A DNA stretch of 64,000 nucleotides from Anaerosomatales bacterium. Its GTDB lineage: Bacteria > Actinomycetota > Coriobacteriia > Anaerosomatales > SLCP01. This document shows positions 55,583 through 64,000 of the stretch, piece by piece. Numbering within the stretch: position 1 is the stretch's first letter; the number at the start of each line of letters is the position of its first letter. The notes beneath the pieces were generated by a model. The model did no database searches, had not been told where the DNA came from, and worked only from the letters and a program-made list of their open reading frames with translations. The translations under genes were made by a program, and so were the position numbers. The stretch is taken from contig JARGFT010000005.1 in the NCBI GenBank assembly GCA_029210645.1, positions 1 through 64,000 of the forward strand, in the 5' to 3' direction.

Positions 55583-55698
55583 GCACTATGCGTGGATTGC
55601 CCAGGCTGGTCGAGGTCGATCGTGACCTCTCATGCACCGCACGTACTGTCAGCACCACCGTGTGTCCCGGGCCCGTCCCGGGGGGAGAAGGAGGAAGT

Positions 55699-56532
55699 AT
55701 GAGGAAGTCATTGTGGTTGATGCTGCTCGTCATCGTGCTCGCACTGGGCACCCTGGGCCTCGCCGGATGCGGCGGAGCCGACGAGCCGGCCGACGACGAG
55801 ACGCCTGACGCCGTCAGCGATCTGCCCGCCGGCGTGCAGGAGATCGTCGACAGCGGCCGTCTGCGCGTGGGCGTCAAGGCCGACGTGCCGAACTTCGGTC
55901 TGCAGGATGCGGCCACCGGCGAGTTCTCGGGCATGGAGATCGACCTTGCCTACGAGCTTGCCGAGCGTATGGGTCTGAGCAGCGATGACGTCGAGTTCGA
56001 GGCCGTCACCGCCAAGACTCGTGGCCCGCTGCTCGACAACGGTCAGCTCGACGTGGTCATCGCGACCTTCACCATCAACGACGAGCGCAAAGAGCAGTGG
56101 AACTTCTCCGAGCCGTACTACCAGGACGAGGTAGGCCTGCTCGTGAAGAAGGAGTCCGGCTTCACCGGACTGGCCGATCTTGACGGCAAGCGCATCGGTG
56201 TCGCGCAGGGTGCCACTACCGCCGACGCCGTGCAGGTAGAGGCCGACGCCGCCGACATCTCGGTCGAGTTCCTCGAGTTCGCGACCTACCCCGAGATCAA
56301 CGCTGCGCTCGAGTCCGGTCGTGTCGACGCGTTCTCGGTCGACAAGTCGATCCTCTCCGGCTACGTCACCGAGGACTCGGAGATCCTGCCCGACGGCTTC
56401 GCGCCGCAGGACTACGGTGCAGCCATGAAGAAGGGCGACGACGATCTCACGAGCTTCTTCGATGAGATGCTCGCCGACATGCGTGCCAGCGGCGACCTTG
56501 ACGCGCTCTTCTCGAAGTGGAACCTGCTGTGA
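55699..56532 (+). CDS. Amino-acid ABC transporter, substrate-binding lipoprotein
   Basis: This 277-residue protein has a lipoprotein signal (LALGTLGLAGCGG, Cys near 24), then a family-3 solute-binding fold: RLRVGVKADVPNFGLQDAATGEFSGMEIDLA (split across the first strand), DVVIATFTINDERKEQWNFSEPYYQ and VAQGATTADAVQ. The motif pattern suits glutamine/glutamate or other polar amino acids. ATG 55699 follows GAAGGAGG. It lies between the ATPase and the permeases. Confidence 0.92.
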   Translation: MRKSLWLMLLVIVLALGTLGLAGCGGADEPADDETPDAVSDLPAGVQEIVDSGRLRVGVKADVPNFGLQDAATGEFSGMEIDLAYELAERMGLSSDDVEFEAVTAKTRGPLLDNGQLDVVIATFTINDERKEQWNFSEPYYQDEVGLLVKKESGFTGLADLDGKRIGVAQGATTADAVQVEADAADISVEFLEFATYPEINAALESGRVDAFSVDKSILSGYVTEDSEILPDGFAPQDYGAAMKKGDDDLTSFFDEMLADMRASGDLDALFSKWNLL

Positions 56533-56558
56533 TCGCTCGCGATCAGATGTAGCCGGGC

Positions 56559-57266
56559 ATGTCTGACCTGATCGCGAACATAGGCTTCCTGCAGCAGGGA
56601 CCGTTTGCCATCCCTCGCTGGGAAGCGTTGTTCTCGAACATCGACCTGCTCTGGCAGGGGACGATCGTCACGCTGACCGTGGCGTCCCTAGGACTGGCGC
56701 TTGCGCTGGTCCTAGGGACCGTCCTCGGTGTGATGGCCGCCTCTCACTGGCGGGTCCCACGCGCGTTCACGCGCGCCTACGTCGAGTTCTACCAGAACAC
56801 TCCACTGCTCATTCAGGTGTTCATGATCTTCAACGCGCTCCCGATGGTCTTCTCCGGACTGTTCATCCCGGTCATCACCATCGGCATCCTCGGTGTCGGG
56901 ATGTACCACGGCGCGTACATCTCCGAGGTGGTGAGGGCGGGTATCCAGTCGATCGGGCGGGGCCAGCTCGAAGCCGCTCTCTCGCAGGGCTTCACCTACG
57001 TCGGGGCGATGCGCTACATCATCATCCCGCAGGCGATGCGCATCGTCCTGCCGCCGCTGACCAACCAGGCAGTCAGTCTCATCAAGAACACGTCGGTCAT
57101 CGCTATCATCGCCGGTGGCGACCTGATGTACGCCGGTGACGCGTTCGCCGGACGCTTCGGCCACTACGGACCGACCTACGTGATCGTCGGACTCGGGTAC
57201 TTCCTGATGTGCTTCCCGCTCGCCATGCTGGCGCGGCGCCTCGAGGACCGGACGAGGGTGCTGTAG
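56559..57266 (+). CDS. Amino-acid ABC transporter permease 1
   Basis: The 235-residue permease is of the HisM/GlnP type, with the EAA loop EAALSQGFTYVGAMRYIIIPQAMRI and the N-terminal GTIVTLTVASLGLALALVLG. It has about five spans. Its stop overlaps the GTG start of the second permease by one base, so the two probably form a heterodimer. Confidence 0.92.
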   Translation: MSDLIANIGFLQQGPFAIPRWEALFSNIDLLWQGTIVTLTVASLGLALALVLGTVLGVMAASHWRVPRAFTRAYVEFYQNTPLLIQVFMIFNALPMVFSGLFIPVITIGILGVGMYHGAYISEVVRAGIQSIGRGQLEAALSQGFTYVGAMRYIIIPQAMRIVLPPLTNQAVSLIKNTSVIAIIAGGDLMYAGDAFAGRFGHYGPTYVIVGLGYFLMCFPLAMLARRLEDRTRVL

Positions 57267-57952
57267 TGGAAGCGATCATGAACACGCCCGTCGTGATGAT
57301 GCTCCGCGATCCGGTCCTCTACCTTGGTCTCGGGCAGGGATTGATGCTGACGCTGCAGATCGCGGCGCTCTCAATCGTGTTGAGTTTCGGGTTCGGTACC
57401 ATCCTCGGCGCGATGCGCTACTCGGGAGTGCCGGGCATCAAGCACATCGCCGCGAGCTACGTCGAGACCGTACGCAACCTGCCCACGCTGCTGCTCATCC
57501 TCGTGAGCTACTTCGTGCTGGGACTCCCGGCGATGTGGGCCGCGACGATCGGGCTGACCATCTACACGTCGGCCATCATCGCCGAGGTCATCCGGGGAGG
57601 GCTCAACTCGGTCCCGACCGGGCAGTGGGAAGCGGCGCGGTCGCAGGGCTTCTCGTTCCTGCAGTCGATGCGCTACATCGTGCTGCCGCCCGCGGTCGTC
57701 AAGATGATCCCGCCGATCGTGTCCCAGTTCGTCACCGTCATCAAGGACTCGTCGTTTGCGATGGCGATCGGTGCGTACGAGTTGATGTTCAAGGGCACGA
57801 TCCTCGCGGCCGTCTACTGGAGGCCGTCGCAGATCATCACGATCTACGTGGTGATCTCGCTCGTCTACTTCACCGTCAACTTCATCATCTCGATGGTCGC
57901 CCGCCGCCTCCAGACCAAGCTCTCGGTCGGTCGCGGCTCGATCGGCGACTGA
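57266..57952 (+). CDS. Amino-acid ABC transporter permease 2
   Basis: This 228-residue second permease has the same fold and EAA loop (WEAARSQGFSFLQSMRYIVLP) with YVETVRNLPTLLLILVSYF. GTG 57266 overlaps the upstream stop; ATG 57278 is an alternative. It completes the importer. No terminator is obvious behind it. Confidence 0.9.
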   Translation: MEAIMNTPVVMMLRDPVLYLGLGQGLMLTLQIAALSIVLSFGFGTILGAMRYSGVPGIKHIAASYVETVRNLPTLLLILVSYFVLGLPAMWAATIGLTIYTSAIIAEVIRGGLNSVPTGQWEAARSQGFSFLQSMRYIVLPPAVVKMIPPIVSQFVTVIKDSSFAMAIGAYELMFKGTILAAVYWRPSQIITIYVVISLVYFTVNFIISMVARRLQTKLSVGRGSIGD

Positions 57953-57999
57953 CGGTCCGGCGGCTTTGTCGGCGGTTTCGCCCCCACGTTGACGCCCGG

Positions 58000-58179
58000 C
58001 TACTTCCCGGCCTCGAGTTGCTCGATCACGTGCTCCAGAACGGCCTTCTCTCTCTTGAGTCCCGCGCGGAAGTCCCCGCTGTCCGTGTCGCAGATCTCCA
58101 TCCGGACGTCTGAGAGCAACAGCTCCAGACTCTTCTTGAGCAGCGAGGCTTCCTCCTCGCTCAGTTTCACGGCGATCAT
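58000..58179 (-). CDS. Small helical protein, 59 residues
   Basis: The minus strand encodes MIAVKLSEEEASLLKKSLEL, then DVRMEICDTDSGDFRAGLKR and a final helix EHVIEQLEAGK. The ATG follows GGAGGGG by six bases, an excellent site, and codon use is like its neighbours. The protein looks like two amphipathic helices. Similar short acidic proteins occur widely with no known role. It is the only gene between the transporter and the PlsY-like gene and points against both. Confidence 0.7.
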   Translation of the reverse strand: MIAVKLSEEEASLLKKSLELLLSDVRMEICDTDSGDFRAGLKREKAVLEHVIEQLEAGK

Positions 58180-58263
58180 GGCGAACCCCTCCCTCCAGAG
58201 TGAAGATTCCCGGGAGGCGAGACTTCTCTCGCATGTGCGGGGCAGTGACGCTAAGATACGTTC

Positions 58264-58875
58264 ATGATAGAAACTCCGTATTCCGGCGTCGCGTGGGTGC
58301 TCTCATTGGCCGTGGCAGCCGCGGTGGGAAGCGTGCCTTTCGCCGTCCTCGTGCCGCGGGCGTTGGGACACGACGACCCCAGGACCAGCGGCTCGGGCAC
58401 CCCGGGGGTCGCCAACGTGGCGATGTCGGCCGGACGCGTCGCCGGCGTCGCCGTGGCGCTTCTGGAGGGGGCCAAGGGTGTGATCGCGGTGCTGCTTCCG
58501 CGGGCGTTCGGACTCCCGTTCGAGGCGCAGGCGGCATCCCTCTTTGCCGCGGTGGTGATGACGGCGTACTCGCCGTTCCTACGCTTCCGCGGCGGGCATG
58601 CGCGGACGCCTGGGATCTGGGGCCTCCTCGCCGCGCAGCCGCTCGTGCTTCCGGTGCTCGCTGCCACGTACGGTGCGACACTCGCGGTGGCCCGCTCCGC
58701 ACAGAGAGCCGATGTGGCGACCCTGCTCGCCATCGGGCCTGCTCTCGGACTTGCGACCCGGTCGGTGAGCGGCCTGGTGGCCGGCGCGTGTTTCTCCGCG
58801 TTCTACCTGTGGCGAAAGCGTGAGCTCGGCAGCGACACGCAGCACTTCCGGGTACTCGGCGAGCTGAGCGACTGA
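58264..58875 (+). CDS. PlsY-like membrane protein (acyl-phosphate glycerol-3-phosphate acyltransferase family)
   Basis: The 203-residue membrane protein contains GSVPFAVLVPR, DPRTSGSGTPGVANVAM and LLEGAKGVIAVLLPRAFG, matching PlsY motifs 1 and 2. The third PlsY motif, normally FxGGKGVAT, reads FRGGHARTPG here, so the active site is altered. Start ATG 58264. It overlaps the next gene by one base. It is better called PlsY-like than PlsY. A true PlsY may lie elsewhere. Confidence 0.75.
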   Translation: MIETPYSGVAWVLSLAVAAAVGSVPFAVLVPRALGHDDPRTSGSGTPGVANVAMSAGRVAGVAVALLEGAKGVIAVLLPRAFGLPFEAQAASLFAAVVMTAYSPFLRFRGGHARTPGIWGLLAAQPLVLPVLAATYGATLAVARSAQRADVATLLAIGPALGLATRSVSGLVAGACFSAFYLWRKRELGSDTQHFRVLGELSD

Positions 58876-61271
58876 TGCGCTCCGGGCAGACTGTGTCGGT
58901 GGGATCCGAGCGAGTGGGCGGAAAGGCCGCAAGCCTCGAACGTGCCCGTGATGCAGGTCTGCCCGTCCCGGCCTTCGCCGTGCTCGGACCCGAGGAAGTG
59001 CGTGTGCTCGTGGAGGGCGACCCGGGCGATGAGCGCACGCTCCGCGCTCGCGAACTGGTTGCAGCCTCGCTCGAGTCACTCGGTGATGCTTGTGTCGCGG
59101 TGCGCTCGTCGGGAGTGGGCGAGGACGGCGAGGCGTCGTTCGCGGGGCAGTTGCACTCGGTCGTCGGCGTTTCAGGCCTCGATGAGACCATCGATGCCGT
59201 GCGCGTCGTTGGCGCGAGTGGCTCGGCTGAGCTGGTTCGTGCGTACGGTGCGAGCATGGGCGTCGAACTCGGAGCGGTCGCCGTCATCCTGCAGCGCTCT
59301 GTCGAAACCGAGTGGGCGGGAGTTGCGTTCTGCCGCGATCCGGTCACCTGTCAGCCCGAGATCGTCGTCGAAGCGGTGTGCGGTCCGGGATCGCTCCTCG
59401 TCGACGGCAGTACCACGCCTTCACGGACCGTACTGTGCCGCGAGACGCGCGATGTCATCGTACCGCCGGGAGAAGATGCGCAGGCACTCCCACCCCATGT
59501 GCTGCGGGCGGTCGGGGACCTTGCGATGCGTGCCGAGGAGCTCTTCGGTGCAGCACAGGACATCGAGTGGGGCTGGGACGGCGGACGGCTGTGGCTGCTC
59601 CAGAGCCGTCCGATGACCGCTCTGGACGGGCTCGAGGTGTACTCGGACACCTTCGCCGCGGAGGTCTGGCCCGGACTCATCAAGCCGCTGGTCTTCGATG
59701 TGGGCAACCGTTCGGTCAACAACGCCTGGGGACGCCTGCTCACGGCGATCGCGGGGCCTGTCGACGTGGACTGGCAGTGCATGGCAGGCCGGGCAGCCTC
59801 CCGGGCGTACTTCAACGATTCCCTCCTCGGGGACGTCCTGAGCTACGCTGGCCTGCCCGAGAATGCGCTGGAGGCCATCGAGCGCGGCGAGCGCCCGCGT
59901 CTTCGGGAGGGCTCGGTCGCGCGCATGGTAGCGAGTGCGACACGGCTCGTGGGCTTCGCGCTGGCCAATCGCACGAGGTTACGCACCGTGGAGCGGGAGG
60001 TGCAGTCGCTAAGGGAACGGGCGAGGTCTCTCGCGGCCGGAGCTTCAGATGCCACGGCGGCTGAGGTGGCGCGCCGCTTCGACGAGCTGCTGGACCTGCT
60101 CGAAGACGCCGCGTATCTGAGCGTACTAGCGATGATCGGGATGGGCCTGCGGGGGATGCGAGTCAAGCTGCTCGCCCGGCTATTGCGTGCCGGGGGCGAC
60201 GTCAACGCGCTTGCGACCCCTCGCGGGGAGGGGCCGATATCCGAGCTCGACGAGGTGGCCCGGCACGTGCACGAGCTTTCCGAGGCCGAGCTCGCCCTGT
60301 TTGAGACTGCGACCACCTCCGAGATACACGAGGTGCTTGACCGCACCGAGGCCGGCCGGCAGGCCCGTCTGGCGATGGACGCCTTTCTCGAGCACTGGGG
60401 TCACGTGGCGACCGTGAACACCGACTTCTCGGCCCCGACGTGGCGCGATGATCCGATGCTGCTCTGGCGCCTTTCGGTACGAACCAAGAGTGTGCCACGC
60501 GTGTCCGATGAAGCCGATCGTGCGCTCGAGCGGACGGGATGGCTGCTGCGCCGTCACGTGATGCGACTGCGCCGGTCTGTAGTCGCTCGCGACGAGGTCA
60601 ACGACGCGCTGGCGCTCGTCTACGACGGCTTGCGCGTAACCGCGCGCCGGGCGGGCAACCTGTTGACTCCATCGGTCATCCCCGCCGCAGACGGTGTGTA
60701 CTGCCTCACCCTCGACGAGCTGTTCAGCGCGCTGCGCGGTGAGTCCGGACCGCTTCACGATGTCGTGGAGCAGCGCCAGGCCGCGCTTGTCGCCGACGCC
60801 GATGTCTCTCCGCCCCACCGGCTTTGGGGGCTTCGCCTTCCGCCGCGCTGGCGGATGCTCGACGTGGAGCGTGCTGAGAGCGTTGCGTCCGAGGGCGAGC
60901 TGCGCGGAACACCGGCGAGCGCCGGGACGTTTACCGGCACGGCTCGTGTCGTGACCGACTTCGCCGAGGCGCCGAAGCTGGGTCCGGGCGACGTGCTCGT
61001 GATCGCGCATGCGGATGTCGGCTGGACCCCGCTGTTCGGCGTGGTTGGCGCGGTGGTGACCGGGACCGGCGGAGGGCTCTCGCATGCCGCGATCGTCGCC
61101 CGCGAACGCGGCGTCCCGGCTGTCCTCGGTGTCTCCGATGCGACACTGGCTATCCCGGACCGCTCCCGCGTATCAGTGGATGGAACTGAAGGGATCGTAA
61201 GGGTGCTGAACATCGAGCCCGAAGGAAATGAAAGCCGCTCGGACAAAGGAGACTCCGTATGGAGAGCATGA
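58875..61271 (+). CDS. PEP-synthase / rifampin-phosphotransferase-like protein
   Basis: This 798-residue protein has an N-terminal ATP-grasp domain (VGGKAASLERARDAGLPVPA, AVRSSGVGEDGEASFAGQLH, LWLLQSRPM), a long helical middle (about 330-640) and a C-terminal swivelling phosphohistidine domain with GTGGGLSHAAIVARERGVPA, His as the phosphate carrier. This three-part layout is that of rifampin phosphotransferase (Rph) and PEP synthase; lacking the PEP-binding TIM barrel it is nearer Rph. It transfers a phosphate from ATP via His to an unknown acceptor. Pairing with a PlsY-like gene is unusual. Confidence 0.8.
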   Translation: MRSGQTVSVGSERVGGKAASLERARDAGLPVPAFAVLGPEEVRVLVEGDPGDERTLRARELVAASLESLGDACVAVRSSGVGEDGEASFAGQLHSVVGVSGLDETIDAVRVVGASGSAELVRAYGASMGVELGAVAVILQRSVETEWAGVAFCRDPVTCQPEIVVEAVCGPGSLLVDGSTTPSRTVLCRETRDVIVPPGEDAQALPPHVLRAVGDLAMRAEELFGAAQDIEWGWDGGRLWLLQSRPMTALDGLEVYSDTFAAEVWPGLIKPLVFDVGNRSVNNAWGRLLTAIAGPVDVDWQCMAGRAASRAYFNDSLLGDVLSYAGLPENALEAIERGERPRLREGSVARMVASATRLVGFALANRTRLRTVEREVQSLRERARSLAAGASDATAAEVARRFDELLDLLEDAAYLSVLAMIGMGLRGMRVKLLARLLRAGGDVNALATPRGEGPISELDEVARHVHELSEAELALFETATTSEIHEVLDRTEAGRQARLAMDAFLEHWGHVATVNTDFSAPTWRDDPMLLWRLSVRTKSVPRVSDEADRALERTGWLLRRHVMRLRRSVVARDEVNDALALVYDGLRVTARRAGNLLTPSVIPAADGVYCLTLDELFSALRGESGPLHDVVEQRQAALVADADVSPPHRLWGLRLPPRWRMLDVERAESVASEGELRGTPASAGTFTGTARVVTDFAEAPKLGPGDVLVIAHADVGWTPLFGVVGAVVTGTGGGLSHAAIVARERGVPAVLGVSDATLAIPDRSRVSVDGTEGIVRVLNIEPEGNESRSDKGDSVWRA

Positions 61272-62515
61272 AGTGGATCATCGCCGGTGCGCTTGCCTTC
61301 GTGACGGGCTGGGCTCTTACCGGCTTTCTCACCGCACCACCCGTACAGATGAGTGCATACCTGGCCGTGGCGTGCTTTGCGCTGGCCGGGCTCGTCTATC
61401 TTGTGACGCGACCCCGCGGGCGTGAGCGCGCGATTCTGATCGGGCTTGGCGCGCTGCTGGTCGTGGTTGGCTACACCGCCAACGCTGCGGTCGTGCTCGG
61501 CCGGGAGGACTCGCGTTTCGTGCCGGAGTTGACCCGCGAGGCGGGCGATGCAGGCGACGGTTTCACGGCGGTGATCTACTTCACGCACGGCGAGCCCGAG
61601 ACCTACGACCCTATCGGCTGGCTCAACCAGTTCCGCGAGTTCGACGAGCAGGGTATCTCTTTCGTCCCGTTCGTAGCGCGCCCGTTCTTCCTCTACCAGC
61701 TGCGCGGCGCCTACCTCGAGGTCGGCACGAGCCAACACCGTTTGCGACACCTCGCAATGGCGGCCTCACTCGAACAAACGCTGCTGGACGAGGGTTACAC
61801 TAACGTGCGCGTCTACCCGTCCTTCCTCGATGACGAGCCGCGGCCCGACGCTGCAGTGGTCCAGGCCCTCAACGATGGCGCGAGCGAGATCGTTGTCGCG
61901 GAGGTCTTCGTCTCGATCTCGAATCACACGGCCGAAGGCGAGGAGCTCATCCACGAGGTCGACGCCGGGTCGCTCGGCGTGCCTCTGTCCTTCACAGGGC
62001 CACTCTGGGATTCACCGACGCTGCATCAGATGTTCGTGGAGAAGGTCGAAGCCGAGCGAGGCGACGTTCCCAGGGACAGAGTCGCGGTGCTACTGGTCGG
62101 GCACGGACAGCCTGATGAGTGGGACGAGGAGTGGGCGACCGAGACCGAGCACGAGCTCGGGCTTCGCGAGCACATCATCGATGCGCTCGTCGCCGAGGGA
62201 TACGACCGCAGCCTGCTCGATCTTGCGTGGATGTCCTTCAAGGAGCCGACGGTTCCCGAGCGTGCCGGCGAGCTTGCGTCCGCCGGGGCGGACAAGCTCG
62301 TCTACTTCTCGACCGGCATCAGCGCCGAGTCAATCCACAGCCAGTACGACGTGCCCGAGCTAGTCGCTAAGGCCCGCATCGACGAATCGGTCGAGGTCGT
62401 CAACCTCGGGGCGTGGAACAACCACGCTCTCACGATCCGGGCGATCGCCGAGAGCGTCGTACCGCTACTGCCGGAGACCGCCCGTGGCCAGGCGGATGTG
62501 ACACGTGAGCAGTAG
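61259..62515 (+). CDS. Membrane-anchored ferrochelatase/CbiX-like protein
   Basis: This 418-residue product has three N-terminal spans (about residues 5-25, 30-50, 60-83), then a soluble part resembling class II chelatases and ferrochelatase. AVIYFTHGEPETYDP and VAVLLVGHGQPDEWDEEW are the two half-domain motifs, with the second His at the catalytic position, and MSFKEPTVPE and ELASAGADKLVYFST follow. Ferrochelatases in this phylum are usually soluble, so a membrane tether is odd. It may insert iron or cobalt into tetrapyrroles, or simply bind metal. ATG 61259 follows AAAGGAG, overlapping the previous gene by 13 bases. Confidence 0.7.
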   Translation: MESMKWIIAGALAFVTGWALTGFLTAPPVQMSAYLAVACFALAGLVYLVTRPRGRERAILIGLGALLVVVGYTANAAVVLGREDSRFVPELTREAGDAGDGFTAVIYFTHGEPETYDPIGWLNQFREFDEQGISFVPFVARPFFLYQLRGAYLEVGTSQHRLRHLAMAASLEQTLLDEGYTNVRVYPSFLDDEPRPDAAVVQALNDGASEIVVAEVFVSISNHTAEGEELIHEVDAGSLGVPLSFTGPLWDSPTLHQMFVEKVEAERGDVPRDRVAVLLVGHGQPDEWDEEWATETEHELGLREHIIDALVAEGYDRSLLDLAWMSFKEPTVPERAGELASAGADKLVYFSTGISAESIHSQYDVPELVAKARIDESVEVVNLGAWNNHALTIRAIAESVVPLLPETARGQADVTREQ

Positions 62516-62527
62516 GGAGGAGTCGCG

Positions 62528-63475
62528 GTGAAAGCGCTCTGGCTCGAGGACCGCGAGCTCTCGGTGCGGGACATCGAGGTTCCCTCGGCAGGGGGCGAGG
62601 CCCTCGTGCGCGTGCGCCTCTCGGGCATCTGCGGCACCGATCTGGAGCTGAGGCGCGGCTACTACCCGTACACAGGGGTTCCGGGTCACGAGTTCGTGGG
62701 TGAGGTCGCCGAGGCCCCCGAGCCTTCATGGATCGGTAGGCGGGTGGTAGGCGAGATCAACGACGCATGCGGCGCGTGCGCGACATGCCGTCGCGGGCAT
62801 CCGACTCACTGCGAACGGCGAACCGTCCTGGGCATCGTCGGTCACGACGGAGCACATGCAGAGTACGTGCGCATCCCGACGGCGAACCTGCATCGGGTGC
62901 CCGATGGCGTCACCGACGAGGCGGCGGTGTTCACCGAGCCGCTCGCGGCAGCGCTCGAGGTCCTCGAGCAGGTCCACATCCGGCCGGGCGATCGGGTCCT
63001 GCTCGTCGGCGCCGGACGTCTCGGCCAGCTCGTTGGGCGGGTCCTTGCGCTGACCGGTGCACACCTGCGTGCGGTGGCACGCTACGAGAGACAGGCGGAG
63101 CTGCTCGCGCTCGCAGGCATCGAGCAGATCGCCGGGGACGAGGCGGGGGAGCGGTGCTGGGACGTCGTTGTCGAGGCCACCGGCTCGCCTTCGGGGCTCG
63201 ACCTCGCCCGCCGTACGCTCCGTCCGCGCGGCACGCTCGTGCTGAAGTCGACCTACCACGGCGAGGTCACGCTCGACCTCGCGCCCTTCGTCGTCGACGA
63301 GATCACCATCGTCGGTTCTCGCTGCGGACCCTTTGCGCCGGCGCTCGAGCTGCTGGCTACCGGTCGGATCGACCCGGTGCCCCTCATCGAGGCGCGCTAC
63401 CCGCTCGCGAGCGCGCTCGAGGCATTCGAGGCGGCCGTGCGCCCTGGAGCGATGAAGGTGCTGCTCGAGCCGTGA
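62528..63475 (+). CDS. Zinc-dependent alcohol/polyol dehydrogenase (MDR family)
   Basis: The 315-residue enzyme has the MDR catalytic zinc site (SGICGTDLELRRG, GHEFVG), the structural zinc cysteines CGACATCRRGHPTHC, and the NAD fold VLLVGAGRLGQLVGRVLAL. The substrate is likely a polyol or alcohol. GTG 62528 follows GGGAGGAG. It is shorter than usual MDRs (about 340-360), with a condensed C-terminus, but no key residue is missing. Confidence 0.85.
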   Translation: MKALWLEDRELSVRDIEVPSAGGEALVRVRLSGICGTDLELRRGYYPYTGVPGHEFVGEVAEAPEPSWIGRRVVGEINDACGACATCRRGHPTHCERRTVLGIVGHDGAHAEYVRIPTANLHRVPDGVTDEAAVFTEPLAAALEVLEQVHIRPGDRVLLVGAGRLGQLVGRVLALTGAHLRAVARYERQAELLALAGIEQIAGDEAGERCWDVVVEATGSPSGLDLARRTLRPRGTLVLKSTYHGEVTLDLAPFVVDEITIVGSRCGPFAPALELLATGRIDPVPLIEARYPLASALEAFEAAVRPGAMKVLLEP

Positions 63476-63483
63476 GCGCCGGG

Positions 63484-64000
63484 ATGACACAAGGCAGTCC
63501 GAGCCATCGGGTGCCGCGCAGGCAGCGCGTACGCCGCGTCCTGCTCCTGCTCTCGTTCATCGCGTTCCCGGTGACGATGAACCACTTCTCGCCCTATCTG
63601 ATCGTCGAAGGCGCCCCTTTGCCGGCGTCGTCACCACCGGCTTGTGTGGAAGCGCGCTGACCTCGCCAGGTGGATCGTCTGGGTCGTGTGGGTGGCCGTC
63701 ATCGTCGTCGGTGTGGTGCGGCCGGCGGGTACACTCGTGTTCCTCGGGTTTGCGCTCGCGCTCGGCCGCAGGGGCGGCTGTCACGCGGTCTGCTGGATGG
63801 CGCCGTTCGTGATCTCGGGCCGAGCGATGCGCAACCGCCTCGGCCGTGGCCCTCTCTGGGTCTCGTCACTGACGCATCGTCGTGCACGCAGTGTGGCATG
63901 TGCACGAGGGAGTGCCCGATAGCATCGACATGCGCGCCCGTGTGGCCTCCGGATCGATGGAGGACGCCGAGTGCGTACTCTGCGCAACGTGCATCGATGC
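63484..64000 (+). pseudogene. Decayed membrane ferredoxin-type (4Fe-4S, NapH/NosR-like) protein, cut by window end
   Basis: From ATG 63484 the start RVRRVLLLLSFIAFPVTMN and HFSPYLIVEGA match the N-terminus of membrane-bound 4Fe-4S proteins that continue with the GRAWCGWVCP motif. Here that part is deleted and the frame changes after EGA. A later span (IVWVVWVAVIVVGVV) and CHAVCWMAPFVI, the second conserved motif, lie in another frame. CTQCGMCTRECP and AECVLCATCIDA, the two cluster motifs, lie in two further frames separated by a one-base loss near 63920. At least three lesions make this a pseudogene. Confidence 0.85.

Overview
The window is one contiguous piece of a GC-rich (roughly two-thirds G+C) bacterial chromosome. 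Short intergenic gaps, frequent 1-4 base gene overlaps, GTG/TTG starts, TusA/DsrE sulfur carriers, a ferredoxin-dependent 2-oxoacid oxidoreductase and many c-type cytochromes suggest an anaerobic or facultative, non-spore-forming member of the Actinomycetota, perhaps a Coriobacteriia relative. No rRNA or tRNA gene was found, so this is inference from gene content.

Layout. 1-3.5 kb: an ArsR regulator, then DsrE-like, TusA, a DsrM/NarI-like b-type cytochrome and a DsrK/HdrD-like iron-sulfur protein, probably a sulfur-trafficking and membrane electron-transfer operon. 3.8-8.5 kb: lipoprotein, IS481-type transposase remnant, RlpA-like protein, flavodoxin-fold reductase, and a DUF3179 protein with one in-frame TGA exactly where the family has the first Cys of its CPLC motif, followed by a bacterial-SECIS-like hairpin (candidate selenoprotein). 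8.5-21 kb: sugar metabolism, with a minus-strand pgi-nnrE-rpiA operon, a divergent single-chain glucose-6-phosphate dehydrogenase/6-phosphogluconate dehydrogenase fusion, glucokinase, a GH15 glucan hydrolase and a GH144-like glucanase. 17-24 kb: two flavin disulfide oxidoreductases and a peroxiredoxin-like protein. 24-26 kb: an SDR gene flanked by decayed partial copies of two genes that are intact elsewhere in the window (rlpA-like at 5.0 kb, SGNH hydrolase at 34.6 kb).

26-35 kb: DUF389 protein, amidohydrolase, XRE-cupin regulator, acyl-CoA synthetase and a complete gamma-delta-alpha-beta 2-oxoacid:ferredoxin oxidoreductase, which together could make or use acyl-CoA with ferredoxin. 35-43 kb: KatG, membrane proteins, a metallophosphoesterase and a b-type membrane protein with a CopB-type metal ATPase. 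43-46 kb: a TetR-controlled ABC exporter whose two genes are both disrupted.

46.8-54.6 kb: the most striking block. Two tandem paralogous secreted hexaheme cytochromes, a TPR protein, a membrane-tethered NHL beta-propeller protein and two membrane-anchored cytochromes with 12 and about 11 haem motifs, consistent with an extracellular electron-transfer conduit. 54.8-58 kb: a complete polar amino-acid ABC importer. 58-64 kb: a PlsY-like protein, a rifampin-phosphotransferase/PEP-synthase-like protein, a membrane-anchored ferrochelatase/CbiX-like protein, a zinc dehydrogenase and a decayed membrane ferredoxin gene cut by the window end. Several genes are visibly decayed (rlpA copy, SGNH copy, ABC exporter, membrane ferredoxin). 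This matters when judging the DUF3179 TGA, since a nonsense mutation is the main alternative there.
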